A DNA stretch of 5,886 nucleotides from assembly GCA_013867245.1 (NCBI GenBank), contig JACENB010000067.1, positions 1 through 5,886 on the forward strand, in the 5' to 3' direction. Within the stretch, counting starts at the first letter, position 1. Each line of letters starts with the position of its first letter. Positions 1 to 5,732 of the stretch are shown here, one piece after another. The notes under the pieces are model-generated. The model saw only the letters and a program-made list of their open reading frames with translations. It had not been told where the DNA came from and searched no databases. A program made the position numbers and the translations under genes. The stretch is from Nitrosopumilaceae archaeon. GTDB taxonomy: Archaea; Thermoproteota; Nitrososphaeria; Nitrososphaerales; Nitrosopumilaceae.

Positions 1-2
1 GG

Positions 3-233
3 AAACAATGTTTTGGCCGTGAAAAAGAATTAGTTCAGGGAATTATTCTTGTAGCAGTTGCATATGCTCATGCCCAAGAAAATGAATTGAGTATTGGAGT
101 TGCTATGCTGACAAGAGCTTTGGAAAAATTAGGAACTTCTCCTTCAATGTATCATTCCATAGATGTTGAAAGAATAAGGTCAAAATCTATTGAAATGCAG
201 AAAATTAATGATTTGGTTTTATTTGAGATCTAA
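3..233 (+). CDS. DUF309-like protein, C-terminal part (5' end outside window)
   Basis: An open frame enters from the left edge and ends at TAA 231-233, giving 76 visible residues; the other two forward frames stop within the first 35 bases. The visible part starts KQCFGREKELVQGIILVAVA and continues with an alpha-helical stretch containing AHAQEN and MLTRALEKLG. This matches the pattern of DUF309 proteins, where a helix 'QG(I/L)I..AVA..H...' is followed by '...A..LL.RAL..L' and a short 'GID/SID' segment (here YHSIDVERIR). The N-terminal half, which in this family carries the 'FEAHEVWE..W' motif, lies outside the window, so the match rests on the C-terminal half only. The family has no settled biochemical function. 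The last 29 bases overlap the end of the convergent phosphoglycerate mutase gene. No membrane segment or signal is visible. Confidence 0.68.
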   Translation, partial: KQCFGREKELVQGIILVAVAYAHAQENELSIGVAMLTRALEKLGTSPSMYHSIDVERIRSKSIEMQKINDLVLFEI

Positions 234-1503
234 TTAGTTCTAGTGATTTTGTAACAACCTCTGCACCTTGTAATAATCCAATACTTCCTTTTTTTGCTTG
301 TTCTTCAGTCATTCTTGTTGTACCATCATTTTTGATAAAATCTGCTGATACAACTACTGGTACTGGATCATCGCTATGTCCTTTGTTAATGCATGGAGTT
401 GAATGATCTGCCGAAATAATTATTGCGACATTACTTGAATCTATATTTTCTACTAGTGTTTTGAAAAATCTTTGATCAATTTCTTCTATATTTTTCATTT
501 TGCCAATTGCATCTCCATCGTGACCAAATTCATCAGGTCCTTTGAGGTGAACATAGATTGCGTTATGTGTTTCCATTGCTTTTGCAGCAACTTTTGCTTT
601 TTCTTCATAATCTGTTAGACCTCCTGCTTCAAATGCCTTCATTTTTAGAACTTCTGAAATTCCTAATTCAACTGGCATGTCTACTATACATGAAAATTTC
701 ATTTCATGTTTTTCATTAATTGGTGGAACATCTGGATATTTGTTACCTGCATCGCGAAGCAGAATACAACTTAATTGTTTTTTGTTTTGTTCCTTTCGTT
801 TTTTATTGATGTCGCTATCTTTCATAATTTTAATTGATTGTTCTGAAAATTCATTTACTAAGTTAGATGTGATTTTTGCATCTTCTATGTCCTCTAGTGG
901 CAAACATTTTTCGACTTTCAAAAAGTCACCTACTGCTTTTGCTACTCCCATTCCGCCAATGTTGCTATATGCTGGATCAGTGTTTGTAATTCTTGATGAT
1001 AATTTTTTAGATGGTGCTCTAATTCTAACTGTTACTCTGTGTCCTATTGTTGGTGCAACAACAATTTTTGTGTCTGGTATTGAGAATTGAATTTTTTCCT
1101 CTAATTCTTTTGCTATGCCGTCTGCATCTTCTTTTTCTATGTGTCTTCCAGCTCTTCTATCTGTGATTATTTCGTTCTCATCTAATGTTGAATAATTTCC
1201 TCTTAATGCTAAATCTCCATCTTTAAAATCAATTCCAACTCCTATTGCCTCAATGACTCCTCTTCCAGCATAATCTGCATGATCAAATTTGTATCCTAAC
1301 ATATTGAAAACAGCAATATCTGATTCTGGGGCAATCCCCTTTCCCACTGAAATTACTTCTCCAATGGTTCCATTACTTGCAATTTTGTCTAAAGTAGGAG
1401 TATTTGCTGCTTCTAAAGGTGTTTTTCCATCTAAATCTGGATGTGGTAGATCTCCAACACCATCTAAAAGAACATAGATCATGTGTATGTTAGAATTATC
1501 CAT
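205..1503 (-). CDS. apgM: 2,3-bisphosphoglycerate-independent phosphoglycerate mutase, archaeal type
   Basis: The protein belongs to the alkaline-phosphatase superfamily and should interconvert 3-phosphoglycerate and 2-phosphoglycerate in the cytoplasm, for gluconeogenesis and lower glycolysis. With the ATG at 1503 it is 432 residues, close to the roughly 410 usual for archaeal ApgM. In order, it shows the metal-binding Asp14 in LLDGVGD, the KTPLEAANTP motif, the presumed nucleophile Ser61 in PESDIAVFNMLGY, GRGVIEA at about 80-86, DGDLALRGNYST at about 95-106, the second metal set in GPDEFGHDGD (Asp324, His328), ADHSTPC (Asp366, His367) and KGHSDDPVPV (His376). All expected ligands are present. 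The frame stays open to a TTG at 1566, which would add MIAKSLQDLKQRSKGWVNRVQ. I prefer ATG 1503 because family members begin just before the first Asp motif, but neither start has a clear Shine-Dalgarno sequence. The 3' end overlaps the convergent DUF309-like gene by 29 bases. Confidence 0.95.
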   Translation of the reverse strand: MDNSNIHMIYVLLDGVGDLPHPDLDGKTPLEAANTPTLDKIASNGTIGEVISVGKGIAPESDIAVFNMLGYKFDHADYAGRGVIEAIGVGIDFKDGDLALRGNYSTLDENEIITDRRAGRHIEKEDADGIAKELEEKIQFSIPDTKIVVAPTIGHRVTVRIRAPSKKLSSRITNTDPAYSNIGGMGVAKAVGDFLKVEKCLPLEDIEDAKITSNLVNEFSEQSIKIMKDSDINKKRKEQNKKQLSCILLRDAGNKYPDVPPINEKHEMKFSCIVDMPVELGISEVLKMKAFEAGGLTDYEEKAKVAAKAMETHNAIYVHLKGPDEFGHDGDAIGKMKNIEEIDQRFFKTLVENIDSSNVAIIISADHSTPCINKGHSDDPVPVVVSADFIKNDGTTRMTEEQAKKGSIGLLQGAEVVTKSLELIRSQIKPNH

Positions 1504-1599
1504 TTGAACCCTGTTTACCCAACCCTTTGATCTCTGTTTTAAATCTTGCAATGATTTTGCGATCAAAAAATTTCAAATCTTTTCAATAAACAATTATTG

Positions 1600-1644
1600 T
1601 AAAATGAAAAATATATTTTTAATTTTTGAATTATTTTCATTTTA
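1600..1644. repeat. Inverted repeat around a palindromic AT element in a divergent promoter region
   Basis: TAAAATGAAAA at 1600-1610 is repeated exactly as its reverse complement, TTTTCATTTTA, at 1634-1644, with 23 bases between. The spacer begins with part of a second, perfect palindrome, AAAAATATATTTTT (1607-1620). The dyad lies between the divergent apgM and GalT-like genes, where an operator would be expected. The low-complexity AT background makes chance symmetry likely enough that the operator role is only a suggestion. Confidence 0.35.
1607..1620 (-). promoter_or_regulatory. Candidate TATA box for apgM (palindromic)
   Basis: AAAAATATATTTTT is a perfect 14-base palindrome and the best TATA-like element upstream of apgM. 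Read on the minus strand, it would place the transcription start near 1585-1590, that is about 20 bases before the TTG at 1566 and about 85 before the preferred ATG at 1503. Because it is symmetric it could in principle serve either direction. The rest of the 1567-1689 gap is AT-rich with no small gene I can support. Confidence 0.4.
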
Positions 1645-1658
1645 ATTTTTAGTAAACA

Positions 1659-1668
1659 TTTTAACATA
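1659..1668 (+). promoter_or_regulatory. Candidate TATA box for the GalT-like gene
   Basis: TTTTAACATA is centred about 27 bases before the ATG at 1690. That is where an archaeal TATA box sits for a leaderless mRNA. The match to a T/A-only box is imperfect because of the central C. No Shine-Dalgarno sequence precedes the ATG, which fits leaderless initiation. Confidence 0.4.
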
Positions 1669-1689
1669 CAATTACTTTCAGTAACCATT

Positions 1690-2703
1690 ATGGGTGATAT
1701 GCGAAAAGATTATGTTTCTGAAAGATTCATGATTGTTTCGAAAAATAAAAAATCTGTAGACGGTAAAAAAAATCCATTTGCACCTGGAAATGAATCTCTT
1801 ACTAATCCTTCTGTTTTATCACTTGTTGAAAAAGATGGTATGTTACAACGTCTTCAAGACAGTGAAGATGATTTTGTTGAAGGTTGGTCTATACGTGTTT
1901 TTGAAAGTAAAAATCCTGTAGTTACTGTTGAAACAGAAAACTCTTACAGTGAAAAACCATTTTACAGTGAACCAAATTATGGATATCATTATGTCATTGT
2001 AGCTTCTCCAAACACTAAAGATACGTTCTCAACTATTAGTCCAGAGCAATGGTCAAATGTTTTAGTTGTTGTTCAAGATAGATTACGATGGCTTTATACT
2101 CAAAAGGGTGTTACTTACGTTTCAATTTATGGTGATAATGGTGAATTGGCAGGTAGTACTAACCCTCATCCTCACTTGAACATTCTAACTCTTTCTACTA
2201 TTCCTCCTGTAATTGATGCAGAGGCTGAAGCTTCTCATAAAATCTTGAATGAAAAAGGAGTATGTCATATGTGTCAAACCATTAATGAGGAGTTGAGTGG
2301 ACCAAGACAAATACTTCAAACTGATGGATTCATTGCTTTTTCTCCTTGGGCTCCATCATATCCGTATGAATTCTGGATTGCCCCTAAAAAACACACAACT
2401 AGTTTCTCAAAAATCACTCAAAAAGAAATTAATGATTTGTCCCTAATTTTGAGGGCTACTTTAGGTGGTTTAACAAAAACTATCAAAAATGTTTCATATA
2501 ATCTGGTTTTTCACCTTTCACCTGAAAAGAAAAATACTAGACAAATTCATTGGCACATTGAAATTTATCCAATAACTAAACCTTGGTCTGGTTTAGAACG
2601 TGGCTATGGGATATTTTTGAATGATGTGTCTCCTGAAGATGCTGCTGAAAAACTTGGAATAGCTTGTAGGAAAGAACTAGCTAATCTTGTTGGAATCCTT
2701 TAA
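1690..2703 (+). CDS. GalT-like / HIT-superfamily nucleotidyltransferase, divergent active site
   Basis: The 337-residue protein has the two-lobed layout of galactose-1-phosphate uridylyltransferase and its relatives ADP-glucose phosphorylase and Ap4A phosphorylase, which transfer a nucleoside monophosphate through a histidine intermediate. The N-terminal lobe has RKDYVSERFMIVS and NPFAPGNE (28-35, aligning with the family's CPFCPGNE), and the catalytic HPH at 160-162, with His162 as the expected nucleophile. The C-terminal lobe has C192-x-x-C195, PWAPSYPYEFWIAPKKH (219-235), HWHIE (287-291) and GYGIFLNDVSPEDAAEKL near the end. Three differences stand out. The first zinc-site cysteines are replaced by Asn28 and Ala31, and the expected His near 109 is Thr. 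HPH is followed by Leu-Asn instead of Gly-Gln. The second CxxC, with His235 and an HWH histidine, could still bind zinc. No galactose-pathway neighbour is visible, so the substrate is unknown. An in-frame ATG at 1699 is an alternative start directly after GGTGAT. Confidence 0.85.
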   Translation: MGDMRKDYVSERFMIVSKNKKSVDGKKNPFAPGNESLTNPSVLSLVEKDGMLQRLQDSEDDFVEGWSIRVFESKNPVVTVETENSYSEKPFYSEPNYGYHYVIVASPNTKDTFSTISPEQWSNVLVVVQDRLRWLYTQKGVTYVSIYGDNGELAGSTNPHPHLNILTLSTIPPVIDAEAEASHKILNEKGVCHMCQTINEELSGPRQILQTDGFIAFSPWAPSYPYEFWIAPKKHTTSFSKITQKEINDLSLILRATLGGLTKTIKNVSYNLVFHLSPEKKNTRQIHWHIEIYPITKPWSGLERGYGIFLNDVSPEDAAEKLGIACRKELANLVGIL

Positions 2704-2714
2704 TTTCTGAATGG

Positions 2715-2723
2715 TTTATTTAT
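2715..2723 (+). promoter_or_regulatory. TATA box for the membrane-protein gene
   Basis: TTTATTTAT is centred about 26 bases before the ATG at 2745, in the 41-base gap after the GalT-like stop codon. This is the canonical position for an archaeal promoter driving a leaderless transcript, and the sequence is a good T/A box. The gene therefore probably has its own transcript, although read-through from the GalT-like gene is possible. Confidence 0.6.
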
Positions 2724-2744
2724 CAACTCTATTTACTTCTGTTA

Positions 2745-3188
2745 ATGGGAAATGTTGAAAAATGGCTTGCAGTAATTAGTGTCGCTCTTTTTGCAATGTT
2801 TGCTGGTGAAATGATTTCTGTTTATTATTTTATGTTAACTGTTCCTGAAGATGCTGTTGTTGCACAAGGATTTACACCTGATCCAAAACTGATTCAATTT
2901 GTTTCCATTGGTGTTGCACCAGCTGGAATTTTAGCTGCAGTTGCTTACATTATGTCAAGAAATTATGGTTCGAAACAAATTGGTGGTTTAATTATTGTTG
3001 GCGGTGTTATTTTACTTGCCGGTAATCTTGTAGTTTATTCTTGGGTTGACTCTGTTCCAGAAAATTATCAAACAGATGCAGTTCAATATCTGCCAATCTT
3101 ATTCATAATATTATCTGCTCCTGTAATGTTTGTTGGATCAAGATTAATCTTAAAACGAAAAAAACGTCCTACAAAAGAATATTTTTAG
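2745..3188 (+). CDS. Four-helix integral membrane protein, function unknown
   Basis: I do not recognise a named family in this 147-residue protein. Four hydrophobic segments lie at about 8-30, 50-70, 79-100 and 113-135. The short loop between helices 2 and 3 (SRNYGSKQ) and the C-terminal tail (KRKKRPTK) are basic. The loops after helices 1 and 3 contain acidic residues (TVPEDAVVA, DSVPENYQTD). The positive-inside rule thus predicts both termini in the cytoplasm and two short loops outside. It has no signal peptide apart from helix 1, no cysteine pairs, no haem-binding CxxCH and no cluster of polar residues within the helices that would suggest a transporter. Helix 1 includes several aromatic residues (VYYF). 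The start is supported by the well-placed TATA box upstream. The stop codon overlaps the stop of the convergent acetyltransferase by four bases (TTAG). Confidence 0.85.
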   Translation: MGNVEKWLAVISVALFAMFAGEMISVYYFMLTVPEDAVVAQGFTPDPKLIQFVSIGVAPAGILAAVAYIMSRNYGSKQIGGLIIVGGVILLAGNLVVYSWVDSVPENYQTDAVQYLPILFIILSAPVMFVGSRLILKRKKRPTKEYF

Positions 3189-3622
3189 TTGTGATCAAAT
3201 CTAAATTCGTTTGAATGATATTTGAAACCCATTTTTTCATAAAATTGTTTAACGTCATCTGAACAATCTAAAATTGTTTTATAGCAATTATGTTTTTCAG
3301 CAATTTTTAAAACATATTTGATAATTTTTTCACCTATTTTTTGACCTTGGAACTCTTTGCTGACCACTACGTCTTCTATGTGCCCTACAAATCCTCCTTT
3401 ATGAATAAATTTAGGCTCAATTAGAAGAGTTGTTGACCCGATAATTTTATCATTCATTTCAGCAACAATGATGATGTGATTTGGATTTGATTTTATATTC
3501 TTGAAAATTTCTGATGCTTTTTCTTTACTGATATTACTTGCTTCTCTTAATGTATCCAATGTGTTTAGAAAACCTTTTTGAAAATCACCTTCTTCTATTT
3601 CTCTTATTGTAGGTTCATTCAT
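3185..3622 (-). CDS. GNAT acetyltransferase resembling eukaryotic glucosamine-6-phosphate N-acetyltransferase (GNA1)
   Basis: The 145-residue single GNAT domain has the particular motifs of eukaryotic GNA1, which transfers acetyl from acetyl-CoA to glucosamine 6-phosphate. An N-terminal REIEEGDFQKGFLNTLDTL (about 7-25) corresponds to the GNA1 'L...D...GFL..L..L' start. It is followed by LLIEPKFIHKGG (67-77), GHIEDVVVS (80-88), the acetyl-CoA pyrophosphate loop QGQKIG (92-97), NCYKTILDC (112-120) and FYEKMGF (127-133). Length and motif order agree with yeast GNA1 (about 159 residues). General GNAT proteins lack the KFIH, EDVVV and CYK set, which is why I favour this subfamily. The ATG at 3622 overlaps the TGA of the upstream nucleotidyltransferase (ATGA), implying translational coupling and a joint role in amino-sugar nucleotide synthesis. 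The substrate is inferred from motifs, not shown. Another phospho- or nucleotide-linked amino sugar is possible. Confidence 0.8.
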   Translation of the reverse strand: MNEPTIREIEEGDFQKGFLNTLDTLREASNISKEKASEIFKNIKSNPNHIIIVAEMNDKIIGSTTLLIEPKFIHKGGFVGHIEDVVVSKEFQGQKIGEKIIKYVLKIAEKHNCYKTILDCSDDVKQFYEKMGFKYHSNEFRFDHN

Positions 3623-4323
3623 TTTAAATTCTCTAACCTTTTTTCATATTCGTCACATGCCTGTTTGTATGATTCTTTATTTCCGATATCTGTAAAGCCC
3701 TTTTTTGTAATAAAACTATTCACTGCCTGTTTGTTCTTCATTGCTTTTTTTATTACATCATCCATTCCGTATGCCTTGTTCTTTGGAATTAAATCAAAAA
3801 TATTTGGATTCATTACATAACATCCCATGTTTACATTTGCTTTTATTTCTGGTTTTTCATTCCAACTTACTATTTTTCCATTTTTAGAAGTTTCAATTAC
3901 CCCATATGGTAAATTTGTTTTAAATTCATTTAAGCTCATTGTAACAAATGATTTCTGCATAACATGTTGTTTTATCATACTTCTTAAACTAAAATTAAAT
4001 ATTGAGTCCCCATACATACATACAAAATCATCATCGATAAATTCTTCTGCTGTTTTTAGTTGTCCTGCTGTAGCTAATGGTTTGTTTGAAATTGCATATT
4101 CGATTTTAACTCCAAATTTACTTCCATCTTCAAAATAATCTTCAATTGATTTTCTGAGATAACTTACGCAAATAACTATCGATTTTACTCCTCCTTTTTT
4201 TGTCCATTCTATAAGATGTTCTAAAATTGGTTTTTCTCCTACTGGCAACATGGGTTTGGGCTTACTGTTGGTTAATGGTCTTAATCTTGTTCCTAGACCT
4301 CCTGCAAGAATTACTGCTTTCAC
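3619..4323 (-). CDS. Sugar-1-phosphate nucleotidyltransferase (NDP-sugar pyrophosphorylase), catalytic domain only
   Basis: The 234-residue protein is a single Rossmann-like nucleotidyltransferase domain that would join a sugar 1-phosphate to an NTP with release of pyrophosphate. It starts with the signature AVILAGGLGTRLRPLT (3-18), then KPKPMLPVGEKPILEH (21-36) with the phosphate-binding Lys23, ATAG at 84-87 in place of the more usual GTAG/GTGG, the metal Asp106 in YGDSIFN, PYGVIE (139-144), the sugar-binding EKP (156-158) and the second metal Asp212 in FTDIGNKESYKQA. There is no left-handed beta-helix domain as in GlmU, so it cannot acetylate. The FTDIG ending recalls heptose-1-phosphate guanylyltransferases, while mannose-1-phosphate, glucose-1-phosphate and GlcNAc-1-phosphate enzymes remain possible. 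The start is GTG at 4323, supported by a TATA box 25 bases upstream. The stop overlaps the GNA1-like start by four bases. Confidence 0.87.
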   Translation of the reverse strand: MKAVILAGGLGTRLRPLTNSKPKPMLPVGEKPILEHLIEWTKKGGVKSIVICVSYLRKSIEDYFEDGSKFGVKIEYAISNKPLATAGQLKTAEEFIDDDFVCMYGDSIFNFSLRSMIKQHVMQKSFVTMSLNEFKTNLPYGVIETSKNGKIVSWNEKPEIKANVNMGCYVMNPNIFDLIPKNKAYGMDDVIKKAMKNKQAVNSFITKKGFTDIGNKESYKQACDEYEKRLENLK

Positions 4324-4344
4324 AAACGTTATTTCAAATTTGAG

Positions 4345-4351
4345 TATTTAT
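4345..4351 (-). promoter_or_regulatory. TATA box for the nucleotidyltransferase-acetyltransferase pair
   Basis: On the minus strand ATAAATA is centred about 25 bases before the GTG start at 4323, in the 42-base gap after thiDN. The placement suits a leaderless transcript, so the two sugar genes may be transcribed independently of thiDN even though all three point the same way. Just upstream, GATAAATTTATC (4359-4370) is a perfect 12-base palindrome spanning the thiDN stop codon. Confidence 0.5.
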
Positions 4352-4365
4352 GTTCAAGGATAAAT

Positions 4366-5673
4366 TTATCTTTCTTTGAATAATTTCTGTATTTTTTTTA
4401 TTACTATTTCTGGAGATTCTCCAAATAATATTATCATTGGTTCTTTTCCAAAATCTCCTTTATGAAAAATTACATCAGGGGTTTTTTTTGAATTTTTAAT
4501 TGCGTTTGTAATTCCCCATGCTATGGTTGAACCTTTTATTTTGATGTTTTCTGGTTCTTCATTTCGATCATAATCAAATGTATTCCATTTCATTTTTTTA
4601 ATTTTAGAAATCGTTGATTCCCTATATTTCAAATTTATTGCAGATTGAATGTTTGAATATTTTTTATTTACAGATAATAGTGCTGTTGCTACATGCTTTG
4701 AACCCCCATATTCTAAATCTCCTGCAACTATGATTCTCTCACCTGCTTTCACTATTCTTCCTGAAATTCCTAGTATTTCTTTAATGGATTTTGGTTTATT
4801 TTCTGAAAATACGAAATTAGTTTGGCATTCTGGAATATTTTCAAAAATATTTTTAATTTTTGTGAATTCATTAATTGCTTTTGCAAGTTTTACCTTTTTA
4901 GTATCTAATTCGTCAAAATTTGTAATTTCAAAACCTTTACCAATTTTTTTCGAATTTTTTATTGAATTAAGAGTAATTTGTTTTGCAAACTCTAATGATT
5001 TTTTAATTTTTTTATATTTTACAATTCCATATAGTGCTACAGATGAATGAATATTTCCGCTACCACGATTAATTTTTGGAATTTTTTCATCAACAAGAAA
5101 ATATTTTTTATCTGATTCCAAAACAAAATCTGATATTTCATTATTTTTATTTTCAACTCCTGTAATTATCACATTTTTTGCTCCCATCTTTTGAATTATT
5201 TTAGCAATTTTTTCAGGTGTATTCTTAGAATTAATTTTTGTTTTTGCTAAAATTTCAGCTTCAAATTTGTTTGGCGTAATAATCGTTGCAAGAGGAACGA
5301 TGAATTTTTTAAAATCTACTATGGCTGTTTTTTCTATCAACATTGCTCCTGTAGTTGATTTTACTACTGGATCTACGACAATTGGAATATCTAATTTTTT
5401 TAGATATTGATAAATTGTTTTTATTATTTCTGAATTATACACCATTCCAATTTTTATTCCATCAATCTTGAAATCTGTAATTACTGATTCTAATTGATTT
5501 TCTAAAATTTTCTTTGATATTGGTTCTATCATTCCAAAATTTGATGTATTTTGTCCTGTAATTGCTGTAATTACTGTTAATCCGTGTACATTCAATGTTG
5601 AGAATGTCTTAATGTCACTTTGAATACCTGCACCTGATGATGGATCTGAACCTCCAATTGATAATAAATTCAC
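4366..5673 (-). CDS. thiDN: Bifunctional hydroxymethylpyrimidine (phosphate) kinase / ThiN-type thiamine phosphate synthase (ThiD-ThiN fusion)
   Basis: The 435-residue fusion combines two steps of thiamine synthesis. Residues 1 to about 250 are a ThiD ribokinase-fold kinase that phosphorylates hydroxymethylpyrimidine and its monophosphate: SIGGSDPSSGAGIQSDIKT (5-23), DGIKIGM (71-77), VVDPVVKSTTGA (99-110), TPNKFEAE (133-140) and a final GSGNIHSS (204-211). Residues about 265-435 are ThiN, which joins the pyrimidine to thiazole phosphate in place of ThiE: ISGRIVKAGERI (303-314), EYGGSKHVA (321-329), INLKY (346-350), YDRNEEP (368-374) and KGDFGKEPM (405-413). The candidate catalytic pair Arg306 and His327 is present, so the ThiN half looks intact. 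In the kinase half, Asn207 replaces the Cys or Asp normally at the anion-hole/base position. The start is GTG at 5673; an in-frame TAA at 5689-5691 excludes a longer protein. The protein is rich in Lys, Ile and Asn. No riboswitch is evident. Confidence 0.94.
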   Translation of the reverse strand: MNLLSIGGSDPSSGAGIQSDIKTFSTLNVHGLTVITAITGQNTSNFGMIEPISKKILENQLESVITDFKIDGIKIGMVYNSEIIKTIYQYLKKLDIPIVVDPVVKSTTGAMLIEKTAIVDFKKFIVPLATIITPNKFEAEILAKTKINSKNTPEKIAKIIQKMGAKNVIITGVENKNNEISDFVLESDKKYFLVDEKIPKINRGSGNIHSSVALYGIVKYKKIKKSLEFAKQITLNSIKNSKKIGKGFEITNFDELDTKKVKLAKAINEFTKIKNIFENIPECQTNFVFSENKPKSIKEILGISGRIVKAGERIIVAGDLEYGGSKHVATALLSVNKKYSNIQSAINLKYRESTISKIKKMKWNTFDYDRNEEPENIKIKGSTIAWGITNAIKNSKKTPDVIFHKGDFGKEPMIILFGESPEIVIKKIQKLFKER

Positions 5674-5732
5674 ATCATTTACTAATTTTTAACACTAATC
5701 TATTTTTCCATATTTGATAATTTCCATTTAAA

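Noticed and set aside
289..295. T7 run downstream of the DUF309-like gene as an archaeal terminator
   Set aside because: The run is in the right sense and about 55 bases past the stop, but it lies within apgM codons, and similar T runs occur throughout this AT-rich window. It is not distinctive enough to annotate.
677..1090. Long open frame on the plus strand inside apgM
   Set aside because: It lies antisense to a strongly conserved enzyme whose motifs span the same bases, has no promoter or family resemblance, and is explained by low-GC codon use on the opposite strand.
1699..1701. ATG at 1699 as the start of the GalT-like gene because GGTGAT precedes it
   Set aside because: The Shine-Dalgarno-like GGTGAT directly abuts this ATG with no spacer, so it could not act as a ribosome-binding site. 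ATG 1690 has a TATA box at the leaderless distance.
3578..4138. Two open frames on the plus strand within the acetyltransferase and nucleotidyltransferase genes
   Set aside because: Both are antisense to recognised enzymes and encode hydrophobic, low-complexity peptides with no start signal. They are shadows.
3619..4323. Annotation as GlmU (bifunctional GlcNAc-1-P uridylyltransferase/acetyltransferase)
   Set aside because: The protein ends at residue 234, right after the nucleotidyltransferase domain, with no left-handed beta-helix repeats. Only the catalytic transferase half is present.
4649..5050. Open frame on the plus strand inside thiDN
   Set aside because: It lies antisense to the end of the ThiD domain and the conserved start of ThiN. 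Its Phe/Ile/Ser-rich product is the expected mirror of Lys/Asn/Ile-rich coding sequence.
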